Source: Streptomyces sp. LaPpAH-108
GTDB lineage: Bacteria; Actinomycetota; Actinomycetes; Streptomycetales; Streptomycetaceae
DNA length: 64,000 nucleotides
Assembly: GCF_000373625.1 (NCBI RefSeq)
Contig: NZ_KB891994.1
Location: 248,001-312,000 of the forward strand
Direction of reading: 5' to 3'
Shown: piece by piece, positions 16,632 through 27,002 of the stretch
Numbering within the stretch: position 1 is the first letter of the stretch
Layout of the letters: each line of letters opens with the position of its first letter
Position numbers and translations under genes: made by a program
The notes under the pieces: model-generated
Seen by the model: the letters and a program-made list of their open reading frames with translations, nothing else
Told to the model about the DNA's origin: nothing
Databases searched by the model: none

Positions 16632-18046
16632 CTCTGCCTCAGCCTCCTCCAGACCGCCTTGGCGGCGTTGTGCCCCGACATGCCGTGTACCCCGGGACCG
16701 GGCGGGGTCGCGGAGGAGCAGAGGAACACGGCCGGGTGCGGGGTGCGGTACGGGAACGCCGACAGCCGGGGGCGCAGCAGCAGCTGGAGGCCGGAGGCCG
16801 CGCCGCAGGCGATGTCGCCGCCGACGTAGTTGGCGTTGCGGGCGGCCATCTCGGCGGGTCCTGCGGTGGCGCGGGCCAGGACGCGGTCGCGGAAGCCGGG
16901 GGCGAAGCGCTCCAGCTGGCGTTCGATCGCGTCCGTGAGGTCGCCGCTCCAGCCGTTCGGGACGTGGCCGTAGGTCCAGAAGACGTGCTTGCCCTCGGGC
17001 GCGCGGGTGGGGTCGGCCACGCTGGGCTGCACGGTGATCATGAAGGGTCTCTCTGGGGCGCGGCCCTCGCGGGAGGCGGCGCGCAGGGCACTGTCGATCT
17101 CGGCCCGGCTCGCGCCGATCTGCACGGTGCCCGCGCTACGCGCCTCGGGGGCGGTCCACGGGACCGGGCCGTCCAGCGCGTAGTCGATCTTGAAGACGCT
17201 GGGGCCGTAGCGGTAGCTGTCGTAGTACCCGCCGAAGCCCGCGATCCGGGCGAGCGCGGTCGGTGAGGTGTCGAAGACGTAGGCGCGGGCGGGCGGCAGG
17301 TCGTCCAGGCGTTTGACCTCGTAGTCGGTGTGCACGGCGCCGCCGAGGTCCTTCAGGTACGCCGCGAGCGCGTCGGAGATCGACTGGGAACCGCCCTCGG
17401 CCACCGGCCAGCCCCGGGCGTGCGCGGCCAGGGCGAAGACCAGGCCGATGGCGCCGGTGGCGAGGCCGTTGAGCGGGGCCATCACATGGGCGACCAGGCC
17501 GGAGAAGAGCGCCTGCGCGCGTTCGTCCCGGAATCGGCGTATCAGCGCGGTGGCGGGCGGGAGCCCGGCGAGGCCGAAGCGGGCCAGGGTGAGCGGGTCG
17601 CGCGGCAGCGCGGTGGACGGCAGGGACATGAAGTCGCGGACCAGGGTGTCCCAGCGGGGCAGGAACGGGGCGACCAGCCGCCGGTACGCCCCCGCGTCGC
17701 GCGGCCCGAAGGACGCGGCCGTCTGCGCCACGGACCTCGCCAGCACCGCCGCGCTGCCGTCGGGGAACGGATGCGCCATCGGCAGGTCGGCGTGCAGCCA
17801 GCGCAGGCCGTACCGCTCCAGCGGGAGGGCGCGGAAAGCGGGCGAGTTGATGCCGAGCGGGTGGGCGGCCGAGCAGGGGTCGTGGCGGAAGCCGGGGAGG
17901 GTCAGCTCCTCGGTACGGGCGCCGCCGCCGACGATGGACCGGGCCTCGAAGAGGGCCACGGAGAAGCCGCGCCGGGCCAGTTCGACGGCCGCGGTCAGTC
18001 CGTTCGGCCCCGCACCCACCACGACGGCATCGAGCATCGACGGCAC
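16628..18046 (-). CDS. Phytoene-desaturase-related FAD-dependent oxidoreductase
   Basis: A 472-residue flavoprotein. The dinucleotide-binding motif VVGAGPNGLTAAVELARRG is at residues 9-27, followed by FEARSIVGGGARTEEL, and the C-terminal FAD motif is present as PPGPGVHGMSGHNAAKAV. This is the NAD(P)/FAD group related to carotenoid desaturases and mammalian PYROXD2, whose substrates are mostly unknown. No carotenoid genes are near. It is translationally coupled to the macrodomain gene downstream. Confidence 0.88.
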   Translation of the reverse strand: MPSMLDAVVVGAGPNGLTAAVELARRGFSVALFEARSIVGGGARTEELTLPGFRHDPCSAAHPLGINSPAFRALPLERYGLRWLHADLPMAHPFPDGSAAVLARSVAQTAASFGPRDAGAYRRLVAPFLPRWDTLVRDFMSLPSTALPRDPLTLARFGLAGLPPATALIRRFRDERAQALFSGLVAHVMAPLNGLATGAIGLVFALAAHARGWPVAEGGSQSISDALAAYLKDLGGAVHTDYEVKRLDDLPPARAYVFDTSPTALARIAGFGGYYDSYRYGPSVFKIDYALDGPVPWTAPEARSAGTVQIGASRAEIDSALRAASREGRAPERPFMITVQPSVADPTRAPEGKHVFWTYGHVPNGWSGDLTDAIERQLERFAPGFRDRVLARATAGPAEMAARNANYVGGDIACGAASGLQLLLRPRLSAFPYRTPHPAVFLCSSATPPGPGVHGMSGHNAAKAVWRRLRQR

Positions 18047-18197
18047 CTTAGGACCCCCTCGTCGGCCGGTGGCAACTCGGATCAGGATAGGCGGGCGGCT
18101 CGTCGCTCCCCCGGCGGGTGGCGCGTCGCCCTTGTCGGCGCGGGTGGCTCCCGCCGCTCGGCCCTCGCGCGGCTCCGATCGGCTCCCCGCCCTCTCT

Positions 18198-19043
18198 TCA
18201 GGACCCCGTGCGCAGCAGCTCGGCCACGCGGCGCGCGGTCGCGGCGTCGCGGGCGGCGGTGAACGGCAGCACGTTGCCGCCGGTTATGCGGAACGGCTCG
18301 CCGGTGAGGGTGAGATGGGCGCCGCCCGCCTCCTCGACAAGCAGCAGGCCCGCCGCGTGGTCCCAGGCGGCCTCCCAGGAGAAGGCGACGGCGTCCGTGT
18401 CGCCCCGGGCGATGGCCAGGTACTCCAGGCCCGCCGAGCCGCAGGAGCGCGGGGCGACGCCGTCGGTCCACAGGGCACGCAGCGCGCGCTTCTGTTCCTC
18501 GGTGGTGTAGTCGGGGTGGGACACGGCGACGCTGACATCACGGCCGGGCTCGGGCGGCCCGGCGAACAGCCGCTCCCCGTCGAGATAGGCGCCCTGGCCG
18601 CGCACGGCGGTGGCCATCTGGTCGCGCACCGGCGCGTACGTCCAGGAGGCGAGCACGGTGCCCCGGTGGGCGAGCGCGACCAGGGTGCAGAAGCCGTCCT
18701 TGCCGTGGACGAAGTGCCGGGTGCCGTCGACCGGGTCGATGATCCAGACCGGGGCGTCGCCCTTGATCGCCTCGTACGACGCGGGGTTCGCGTGCACCGC
18801 CTCCTCGCCCACGGCGACCGAGCCGGGCAGCAGGGCGCACAGGTCGGCGGCGAGGCGGCGCTCGGCGAGCCGGTCGGCGTCCGTGACCAGATCGTGCGGT
18901 CCGCTCTTCTGGTCGACCTCGTGCGCGGCGAGTCTGCGGAAGCGGGGCAGGATCTCGGCCGCGGCCGCCTTGCGGATCGCCTCCTCCACATCGGTGGAGT
19001 GCCGGGCGAGAAACTCTTCGAGGGCTTCCGTGTCGTCGATCAT
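18198..19043 (-). CDS. Inositol monophosphatase-family phosphatase
   Basis: A 281-residue magnesium-dependent sugar-phosphate phosphatase. Metal-site motifs are VAVGEEAVHA near residue 75, WIIDPVDGTRHFVHG near 98-112, and WEAAWDHAAGLLLVEEAGG near 223-241. The metal ligands Glu, Asp-x-Val-Asp-Gly and Trp-Asp are all present, so it should be active. The family includes inositol-1-phosphatase, histidinol-phosphatase and PAP phosphatase; the sequence does not separate these with certainty, though the GTRHFV motif and the context suggest a HisN-like enzyme is possible. Confidence 0.85.
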   Translation of the reverse strand: MIDDTEALEEFLARHSTDVEEAIRKAAAAEILPRFRRLAAHEVDQKSGPHDLVTDADRLAERRLAADLCALLPGSVAVGEEAVHANPASYEAIKGDAPVWIIDPVDGTRHFVHGKDGFCTLVALAHRGTVLASWTYAPVRDQMATAVRGQGAYLDGERLFAGPPEPGRDVSVAVSHPDYTTEEQKRALRALWTDGVAPRSCGSAGLEYLAIARGDTDAVAFSWEAAWDHAAGLLLVEEAGGAHLTLTGEPFRITGGNVLPFTAARDAATARRVAELLRTGS

Positions 19044-19120
19044 GTGTCCATGAGACCACGCCCGGCGGACATTCCCCCGTCAGGCTGTGGAAAACCCAGA
19101 AAACACATGGTCAGCGCGCC

Positions 19121-20980
19121 TTAGCGCCCCACCGCGTACCCCTGCATCCCCCGTGGGTTCGCGGCCGCCGACAGCACGCCCGTCCGGGGATCGCGCGCGA
19201 CCGCGCACAGCCGTCCCTCCGACCACGCGGGCCCCACGGTCACGTCGTGCCCCCGGCGCCGCAGCTCCGCGACCACGGCCTCGGGCATCCGGGACTCGAC
19301 GGTCACGCTGCCCGGACGGCTCGTGCGGGGGTGGAAGGAGCTGGGGAAGCCGTCGTTGTGCCAGTTCGGGGCGTCGATGGCGCCCTGGAGGTCGAGGGCG
19401 CCGCGCACCGGGGCGCGCAGGGTGGCGGCGAGGAAGAAGTGGAGCTGCCACTGGTCCTGCTGGTCGCCCCCGGGGGTGCCGAAGGCGAGCACGGGGACGC
19501 CGTCGCGCAGCGCGAGGGAGGGGGTGAGGGTGGTCCGGGGGCGGCGGCCCGGCGTCAGGGAGTTGGGCAGACCCTCCTCCAGCCACGCCATCTGGAGCCT
19601 GGTGCCGAGCGGGAAGCCGAGTTCGGGCACGACCGGGTTGGACTGGAGCCAGCCGCCGCTGGGCGTCGCCGCGATCATGTTGCCCCAGCGGTCCACCACG
19701 TCGAGATGGCAGGTGTCGCCCCGGGTGGCACCGTCGGCACTCACCCGAGGCTCCCCGGGCATCGTGACCGCGGCGGGCTCCCCGGCCGCCCCGAGCACCG
19801 GCTCCCCCACCCCGCCCAGCCCCACGGTCGGCTCCCCCGCTCCCGGCAGGCTCGCGCCCGCGTCCCCCCGCGTCCCCGCCCGCGCGGGCAGACGCGGCTC
19901 CCTTCCGCCCACCGTCCCCGGCCGCAGCTCGTACGACGCCGACTCCCCGACCAGCGCCCGCCGTTCCGCGTTGTACTCCGCCGACAGCAGTTCGGCGAGC
20001 GGGACGTGGGCCGCGTCGCCGTACCAGGCCTCCCGGTCGGCCATCGCGAGCTTGCAGTTCTCGATGAGCAGGTGGACATGGTCGGCGGAGCCGTACGCGG
20101 GCAACTCGGCGGGCAGCAGCGCGAGTTGCTGGAGGAGGGCGGGGCCCTGGCTCCAGGGGCCCGCCTTGCAGAGGGTCCAGCCGTTCCAGTCGTAGGTGAC
20201 CGGGTCCTCGTACGACGCGGACCAGTCGGCCAGGTCGGCCTCGGTGAGCGTGCCGGTGTGGCGTTCGCCGCTGGTGTCCAGGGTGGGGCGGCGGGACTGG
20301 CGCAGCAGGGCCTCGGCGATGAAGCCGGTGCGCCACACCTCGCGGGCGGCGTCGATACGGGCCTCCCGGTCGCCCGCGTGGGCGGTCTCGGCGAGCAGCC
20401 GCTGCCAGGTGGCGGCGAGGGCGGGGTTGCGCAGCAACGCGCCGGGGCGGGGCGCGTCGCCGCCGGGCAGATACACCTCGGCCGAGGAGGTCCACTCGGT
20501 CTCGAACAGCTCCCGCACGCTCTCCACGGCCGCGCCGACGTTCTCCACCGGCGGATGGCCGTGCTCGGCGTACCCGATGGCGTACTTCAGCACGTCGTCC
20601 AGGGACTTGGTGCCGTGGTCGCGCAGGAGCAGCAGCCAGGCGTCGAAGGCGCCGGGCACGGCGGCGGCGAGCGGGCCGGTGCCGGGGACCAGGTCGAGAC
20701 CGAGCCCCTGGTAGTGCGCGACGGTGGCTCCGGCCGGGGCGACGCCCTGCCCGCACAGCACCCGGACCTCGCCACCGGCCGGGGCGAGCAGGATGGGCAC
20801 CTCGCCCGCGGGGCCGTTCAGATGCGGCTCGACCACGTGCAGTACGAACGCCCCCGCCACGGCCGCGTCGAAAGCGTTGCCCCCGTCCTCCAGCACGGCC
20901 ATCGCGGACTGGGAGGCGAGCCAGTGGGTGGAGGAGACCATGCCGAAGGTGCCCTGGAGGGTGGGGCGGGTGGTGAACAT
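19121..20980 (-). CDS. Gamma-glutamyltransferase-family protein, without signal peptide
   Basis: Ntn-hydrolase of 619 residues that would transfer or hydrolyse gamma-glutamyl groups. The N-terminal FGMVSSTHWLASQSAM and GGNAFDAAVA are family hallmarks, and the autoprocessing nucleophile is probably the Thr in GDTCHLDVVDRWGN, with the small subunit following. A low-complexity Gly/Pro/Ala insertion (about residues 345-410) precedes the cleavage site. No signal peptide is seen, unlike the second copy at 37605-39401. The ATG at 20980 has GGGAGA 4 nt upstream; an ATG 27 bases earlier is weaker. Confidence 0.86.
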   Translation of the reverse strand: MFTTRPTLQGTFGMVSSTHWLASQSAMAVLEDGGNAFDAAVAGAFVLHVVEPHLNGPAGEVPILLAPAGGEVRVLCGQGVAPAGATVAHYQGLGLDLVPGTGPLAAAVPGAFDAWLLLLRDHGTKSLDDVLKYAIGYAEHGHPPVENVGAAVESVRELFETEWTSSAEVYLPGGDAPRPGALLRNPALAATWQRLLAETAHAGDREARIDAAREVWRTGFIAEALLRQSRRPTLDTSGERHTGTLTEADLADWSASYEDPVTYDWNGWTLCKAGPWSQGPALLQQLALLPAELPAYGSADHVHLLIENCKLAMADREAWYGDAAHVPLAELLSAEYNAERRALVGESASYELRPGTVGGREPRLPARAGTRGDAGASLPGAGEPTVGLGGVGEPVLGAAGEPAAVTMPGEPRVSADGATRGDTCHLDVVDRWGNMIAATPSGGWLQSNPVVPELGFPLGTRLQMAWLEEGLPNSLTPGRRPRTTLTPSLALRDGVPVLAFGTPGGDQQDQWQLHFFLAATLRAPVRGALDLQGAIDAPNWHNDGFPSSFHPRTSRPGSVTVESRMPEAVVAELRRRGHDVTVGPAWSEGRLCAVARDPRTGVLSAAANPRGMQGYAVGR

Positions 20981-21209
20981 GGGGTCTCCCGTCTGCGTGG
21001 CCTGCACCTGCGGGACGAGACTTTCCGCCCGGCCACCCGCGCGTCAACCACGCCTCACCGGCGCGTCAGCGATGCCCTGTACGGCCGTCAGCCATGCCCT
21101 TTACGGGCGTCGGCACCGGCCCGCCCGCACGTCAGCCCCGTCCCGCCCGCGCACCGAGCCCGCCCCGAGCCCCGCCCATCCCGGCCCCGAGCCCCGCCTC
21201 AGGCCCCGC

Positions 21210-21722
21210 TCACGCCTCCGCCTCGGCCTTCACCCCGGCCAGCGTCTTCTCGATGCCGGTGCGGAGCAGGGCGAGGCGACCGTCGACGATCTGCTCCTCC
21301 CGCTCCGGGTACCGCTCGACGTAGGCGTTCAGCGGGCCACGGCCGGGCCCCAGACGCATCCCGTGCCGCAACCGGGTGCCCGAGCCGTCCGCGAGCGGTT
21401 CCAGGGTGAACGTCCAGATCGCCAACGCATCGCCGAGGTCACGCTCGTTGTAGCGGACGACCTCCCATGCGAAGACGCGGGGCTCGGTCAGCCGGGTGAC
21501 GCGGCTGACCGTGCGCCACTCGCCCAGCATGTCGTTGTGATTGCGGCCGGAGAAACACGCGCCGACGGCCGGTTCCTCGGCACCGTCGAGCCATTCCACC
21601 TCCTGAAGTTCCGGGCTGTGGCGGGCCGGTGTGGCGATGTCCGACACCAGGGCCCACACCCGCTTCGGCTCGGCGGCGATCTCCGTCACGCACTCCACAC
21701 GGGGAACGTCGGCAAGTCGCAT
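21210..21722 (-). CDS. SRPBCC-family protein (polyketide cyclase/dehydrase-like)
   Basis: A 170-residue helix-grip protein with the typical opening VECVTEIAAEPKRVWALVSDI, a central VEWLDGAEEPAVGACFSGRN and a C-terminal helix. This fold binds hydrophobic ligands in a deep cavity; members range from lipid carriers to cyclases. No polyketide genes are near, so a general ligand-binding or stress role is more likely. The gene lies downstream of the protease, separated from it by a strong hairpin. Confidence 0.82.
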   Translation of the reverse strand: MRLADVPRVECVTEIAAEPKRVWALVSDIATPARHSPELQEVEWLDGAEEPAVGACFSGRNHNDMLGEWRTVSRVTRLTEPRVFAWEVVRYNERDLGDALAIWTFTLEPLADGSGTRLRHGMRLGPGRGPLNAYVERYPEREEQIVDGRLALLRTGIEKTLAGVKAEAEA

Positions 21723-21786
21723 CTCTTCTCCCTGAGTTGTCGAAGGCGATGACCGAAGTATGGGCCTCAGCGCGGGGGAACACGGA

Positions 21787-21822
21787 GGGGCCCCGCCGGT
21801 CGTCCGACTCCGGCGGGGCCCC
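21787..21822 (-). terminator. Hairpin terminator after the S1 protease gene
   Basis: A 13-bp perfect stem (GGGGCCCCGCCGG and its complement) with a 10-base loop, 30 bases after the protease stop codon on the minus strand. It has no U-tract, as is common in Streptomyces. Confidence 0.75.
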
Positions 21823-21851
21823 TGCGGGACGTGGTCAGGCGGGGTGCGGCG

Positions 21852-23009
21852 TCAGGCCGTGTGCAGCGTCAGCCCGTACCGGTTCAGGATCTCGTTGATC
21901 GGCTGGAACCAGGTCTCGCCGCCGCTGGAGCAGTTGCCCCAGCCGCCGGAGGTGACGCCCTGGGCCTGGTCGCCGCTGATGAACGAGCCGCCGGAGTCGC
22001 CGGGTTCGGCGCAGACGTTGGTCTTGGTCAGCTGATGGACCGCGCCCTGGCTGTAGTTGACCGTCTCGTTGAGGGCGAGGACGGTGCCGCAGTGCCAGTG
22101 GGTGGTGGAGCCGGAGCGGCAGATGGAGGTGCCGGGCGGTGCCACGTTGGAGCCGCGCACCAGCTGGTCGGAGACGGTGCCCCAGCCGAGCACGACCGGT
22201 ACGGTCCACCAGCCGCTGCCGACGTTGACCCAGGCGTAGTCGTTGTCCGGGAAGGACGAGCCCTGGAAGTTGCCGACGTAGGAGCGGTCCCAGCCGTAGA
22301 CGGCGGCGGAGGGCTGTCCGCAGTGTCCGGCGGTGACGAAGCCGCCGTAGACCGAGAAGCCGATGGAGCAGCGCACGTTGCCGGTGTAGAAGGGGTCGCC
22401 GCCGACGGTACCCGCGGCGAGGGTGCCCGCGGCCTTGGAGACGGTCTCGACGGTGACGGGTCCGGCCGCGCGGGCGCGGGTCAGGAAGCGCTGGACATCG
22501 TTGTCGGCCCGGCGGTCGCGCACCACGTCGACGACGACGGTGCCCGCCTGCGGGTCGACGTGCCAACTGCTCACGCCCTTGGGTGCCTTGAGGCGGTCGA
22601 TGCGGGCCTTGGCGGCGTCCAGCTCGCGGGCGCTGTGGCGGACGGTGCGGACGGTGGCACCGGCCTCGCGCAGGGCCGCGCGAGTGGCCGGGGAGGCGGC
22701 GTCGGTGACGGCCACGGTGAGCCGTCCGCTGTCCGCGTCGTACCAGGAGCCGCCGTACGCCGACCCGGCCGTCTTGCGGGCCTCGGGGTCGAGCTTCGTG
22801 GCGGCGCGTTCCGATGCGAGGCGGGCCTCGGCCTGTTCCCTCGTCAGGCCGAAGTCGTGCCGCATCGCGGTGAGCAGGCCCTCGGAGGCGGGGGCCTTGG
22901 CGGCGGTGGCGGAGTCGTTCGCGGTGGCGGGGACGGTGCCGGCCGCGGTCAGTCCGCCGAGCATGAGGAGTGCGGCCCCGGCCGCGCGCAGAAGTCGCTT
23001 GCGTCTCAC
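21852..23009 (-). CDS. Secreted S1-family serine protease (streptogrisin/alpha-lytic type), prepro-enzyme
   Basis: A 385-residue prepro-protease. The signal peptide (residues 1-35, VRRKRLLRAAGAALLML...) is followed by an alpha-lytic-type pro-region (about 36-190, with LTREQAEARLASE). The mature chymotrypsin-like domain starts near VGGDPFYTG. The catalytic triad is visible as His in FVTAGHCG, Asp in PDNDYAWV and Ser in EPGDSGGSF, and cysteines are paired as in streptogrisins. No carbohydrate-binding domain follows. The GTG at 23009 has GAAGGG 8 nt upstream. A 14-bp palindrome in the leader suggests LacI-family control. Confidence 0.93.
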   Translation of the reverse strand: MRRKRLLRAAGAALLMLGGLTAAGTVPATANDSATAAKAPASEGLLTAMRHDFGLTREQAEARLASERAATKLDPEARKTAGSAYGGSWYDADSGRLTVAVTDAASPATRAALREAGATVRTVRHSARELDAAKARIDRLKAPKGVSSWHVDPQAGTVVVDVVRDRRADNDVQRFLTRARAAGPVTVETVSKAAGTLAAGTVGGDPFYTGNVRCSIGFSVYGGFVTAGHCGQPSAAVYGWDRSYVGNFQGSSFPDNDYAWVNVGSGWWTVPVVLGWGTVSDQLVRGSNVAPPGTSICRSGSTTHWHCGTVLALNETVNYSQGAVHQLTKTNVCAEPGDSGGSFISGDQAQGVTSGGWGNCSSGGETWFQPINEILNRYGLTLHTA

Positions 23010-23060
23010 GGGAGTTGCCCTTCGTCGTTCCAGCAAGGTGGGGGTGGAACAGCCGATGAC

Positions 23061-23074
23061 TGAGAGCGCTCTCA
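23061..23074. promoter_or_regulatory. LacI-type operator palindrome in the protease leader
   Basis: TGAGAGCGCTCTCA is a perfect 14-bp palindrome with the central CG typical of LacI-family operators. It differs by one base per half from the CebR consensus TGGGAGCGCTCCCA. It lies 52 bases upstream of the protease start. A plausible -10 (TAGGCT on the minus strand, 23089-23094) places the transcript start just upstream, so a bound repressor would block elongation. Confidence 0.6.
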
Positions 23075-23314
23075 TCTGTGCGGGGCAGAGCCTAGTCGGA
23101 CCTCGATGACAGGTCCATACCAACGGACGGAATCGGTGCCGCGTATCGCCCCGGACGGACAATTCCCGGCATACGACGCCTTCTTGAACGGGCTGGGTCA
23201 CCGGCCGAGTACGCAGCGAGTTGGCCCTTCCGCGCCGGGGGCAGTCGTGTGAGACTGTCGTCTCCGTCCACCCTGCGGACCCTTCCGCACCCCCTCCCCC
23301 ACGAGAAGTGCGCC

Positions 23315-24001
23315 GTGCGATCCCTTCCTCTGCCGCTCGCCCTCACCGCACGTCTGTCCCCTGTCGTCGTGCTGGCCTGCGTGGGCTGGACCCTGTCCTC
23401 CGGCCCGGCCACGCCCGCCGCCGCCGAGCACCGTTCCTCCGGCAAGGAGAGCGCTCCGGCCGCCTCTTCCGGCGGTGACGGCGCCGCCTCCTCCGCCCCG
23501 GCGGTGAAGACCTACGACGCGGCGCCCGCGCCGTGCACCGGCGTGCCCGTCGACACCATCAAGTCCCTTGTCCCCGGGGCCAAGACGGCGGGCAAGGAGA
23601 TCCCCTCCACCGACTCCAAGCTGCGCCGCACCTGCTCCTGGAACGCCCTCAAGGGCTTCGACTACCGCTGGCTCGACGTCTCCTACGAGGTCACCGCGTC
23701 CGACGAGGCGGCGACCAAGGAGTACCAGCAGCGTGTGACCGAGAAGAGCGGCGGCGGCTCGGTCCCCGGCCTCGGGGACAGCGGCTACTCCGTCGTGAAC
23801 CTCACCACCGAGGACAAGCAGCAGACCCGCGAGGGCCTGGTGATGGCCCGCGCGTCCAACGCCCTGGTGGTCATCACCTACAGCGGCAGCGACTTCGAGA
23901 ACAAGAAGGCCCCCGCCACCGACGAGATCAACAAGGGCGCCATCAAGGCGGCGAAGGCCGCGATGGCGACCTTGAAGGCCAGCGCGGGCAAGTCCGACTG
24001 A
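23315..24001 (+). CDS. Hypothetical secreted protein or lipoprotein
   Basis: A 228-residue exported protein. A hydrophobic signal (residues 2-30) contains VVVLACVG, which could act as a lipobox, though Leu at -2 is atypical; a standard cleavage after TPAAA is the alternative. A Ser/Ala/Gly linker and a folded domain with two cysteines (CTGVPVDTIKSLVP, TCSWN) follow. The overall pattern resembles the DUF3558 lipoproteins of actinomycetes, which I offer as a likeness only. The GTG at 23315 has GAGAAG upstream. Confidence 0.72.
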   Translation: MRSLPLPLALTARLSPVVVLACVGWTLSSGPATPAAAEHRSSGKESAPAASSGGDGAASSAPAVKTYDAAPAPCTGVPVDTIKSLVPGAKTAGKEIPSTDSKLRRTCSWNALKGFDYRWLDVSYEVTASDEAATKEYQQRVTEKSGGGSVPGLGDSGYSVVNLTTEDKQQTREGLVMARASNALVVITYSGSDFENKKAPATDEINKGAIKAAKAAMATLKASAGKSD

Positions 24002-24004
24002 ACG

Positions 24005-24110
24005 GAGTCCGCCGTGTGCGGGCGCAGCACCTCGAACGCCTCCTCGCCGCTACCTCGGCATCGCCCAGCTCCAGCAGCTGGGTGGCCAGGGCCGGCGGAT
24101 GCAACGGGGT
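24005..24110 (-). pseudogene. Possible decayed TPR-like gene fragment
   Basis: Minus-strand translation gives LATQLLELGDAE in one frame and, after a frameshift, EAFEVLRPHTADS in another. Together they resemble one helical repeat of a tetratricopeptide protein. There is no start, no continuous frame and no site, so if real this is a remnant. It lies directly after the lipoprotein stop codon. Confidence 0.25.
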
Positions 24111-24210
24111 ACGACCGGGTGCGGCGGTCGAGGTGGGCGGCGTCCGCAGGGGCGCACCCTGGCCCGCGCTCCAGGCACCGTTCGTCGTCGCCCCCGCGGG
24201 CGGCGGCGCG

Positions 24211-24243
24211 GCGCCCCGGTGATCCGTCTGATCGCCGGGGCGC
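24211..24243. terminator. Hairpin between the secreted protein gene and the NCS1 permease gene
   Basis: A 14-bp stem GCGCCCCGGTGATC / GATCGCCGGGGCGC with a 5-base loop; the only irregularity is a G-U pair on the + strand. It lies 18 bases after the permease stop (minus strand) and about 210 bases after the + strand gene, so it may terminate from both sides. Confidence 0.65.
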
Positions 24244-24260
24244 CGCGCAACTCAACTCCT

Positions 24261-25787
<1,527 letters not shown>

Positions 25788-25880
25788 GGGACAGGCCAAT
25801 CGGATGAGTGGGACGACGGGACAGGCCGTGCGGGTGGCGCCGATTGGGGGGTGCGTCCGTAATTCCGTACGGGCGTCCGG

Positions 25881-25914
25881 CCCCCTCCCGCGCAAGGGAC
25901 GTTCGGGGAGGGGG
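25881..25914 (-). terminator. Possible hairpin between the LLM oxidoreductase and NCS1 genes
   Basis: CCCCCTCCC and GGGAGGGGG form a 9-bp stem with a 16-base loop, 58 bases after the oxidoreductase stop on the minus strand. It has no U-tract. It could reduce expression of the permease relative to the enzymes upstream. Confidence 0.35.
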
Positions 25915-25971
25915 AGTTCGATCCGACTGCGGACGGTCGGGTCGGCGAGCGGTCAGGCCGACTGCGGCCGG

Positions 25972-26991
25972 TCAGGCGCCGAGCGCCGGGATGACCTTCG
26001 CGCCGTAGGCGTCGATGGTCGCCTCCTGCGCGTCGTGCATGTCGTAGACGGCGAACTGGTCGACGCCCAGCGCGCGCAGCGCCGTCAGCTTCTCGATGTG
26101 CCGTTCGACGGGGCCGATGAGGCAGAAGCGGTCCACGATCTCGTCGGGCACGAACTGGGTGTCGGGGTTGCCGCTGCGCCCGTGGTGGGCGTAGTCGTAG
26201 CCCTCGCGGGACTTGATGTAGTCGGTGAGTTCGTCGGGCACCTGGGCCGAGTGCTCGCCGTACTTGGCGACGAGGTCGGCCACATGGTTGCCGACCATGC
26301 CGCCGAACCAGCGGCACTGGTCGCGGGCGTGGGCGAGCGCTTCGGGCGAGTCGTCCTCGGTGACGTAGGCGGGGGCGGCCACGCAGATGGTGACCTCGGA
26401 CGGGTCGCGGCCCGCGGCCACGGCGGCGTCCTTGACCGCCTTCACCATGTACTCGGTGAGATAGAGATCGGCGAGCTGGAGGATGAAGCCGTCGGCCTCC
26501 TCGCCGGTCATCTTGAGCGCCTTGGGGCCGTACGCGGCCATCCAGACCGGGAGTTGGGCGTCTGGCTTGGTCCACGGAAAGCGGATCACGGTGCCGCCGA
26601 GGTCGGCCTCCTCGCCCCGGCCGAGGGCGCGGATGACCTTCATGGCCTCGCTGATCCGGGCGAGCGTGTTGGGCTTGCGGCCCGCGACGCGCATCGCGGA
26701 GTCGCCCCGGCCGATCCCGCACACCGTGCGGTTGCCGAACATGTCGTTGAGGGTCGCGAAGGTGGAGGCGGTGACCTCCCAGGTGCGGGTGCCCGGGTTG
26801 GTGACCATGGGCCCGACGGTCAGCCGCTCGGTGTTCGCGAGGATCTGGCTGTAGATGACGAACGGCTCCTGCCAGAGCACGGCGGAGTCGAAGGTCCAGC
26901 CGTACGTGAAGCCGTTGGCCTCGGCGCGCTTCATGAGGTCGACGACGCGGGAGGCGGGCGGGTCGGTCTGGAGGACTAGTCCGAAGTCCAT
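25972..26991 (-). CDS. LLM-class F420/flavin-dependent oxidoreductase of the pyrimidine cluster
   Basis: A luciferase-like TIM-barrel oxidoreductase of 339 residues. Visible are MDFGLVLQTDPPASRVV at the N-terminus, FGNRTVCGIGRGDSAMR near residue 92, LPVWMAAYGPKALKM near 147 and the C-terminal CLIGPVERHIEKL. It resembles the CPS_4043-type F420-dependent group that recurs with dihydropyrimidinase genes. The ATG at 26991 has AGGAG overlapping the dihydropyrimidinase stop codon, so the two are translationally coupled. A role in redox conversion of the pyrimidine or hydantoin ring, or of a product, is inferred; FMN in place of F420 cannot be excluded. Confidence 0.85.
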   Translation of the reverse strand: MDFGLVLQTDPPASRVVDLMKRAEANGFTYGWTFDSAVLWQEPFVIYSQILANTERLTVGPMVTNPGTRTWEVTASTFATLNDMFGNRTVCGIGRGDSAMRVAGRKPNTLARISEAMKVIRALGRGEEADLGGTVIRFPWTKPDAQLPVWMAAYGPKALKMTGEEADGFILQLADLYLTEYMVKAVKDAAVAAGRDPSEVTICVAAPAYVTEDDSPEALAHARDQCRWFGGMVGNHVADLVAKYGEHSAQVPDELTDYIKSREGYDYAHHGRSGNPDTQFVPDEIVDRFCLIGPVERHIEKLTALRALGVDQFAVYDMHDAQEATIDAYGAKVIPALGA

Positions 26992-27002
26992 GGGCGCCAC
27001 TC

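Noticed and set aside
20981..21209. Two short similar stretches (CGTCAG.GATGCCCT.TACGG) upstream of the gamma-glutamyltransferase gene
   Set aside because: About 20 bases with several differences in GC-rich DNA; not distinguishable from chance.
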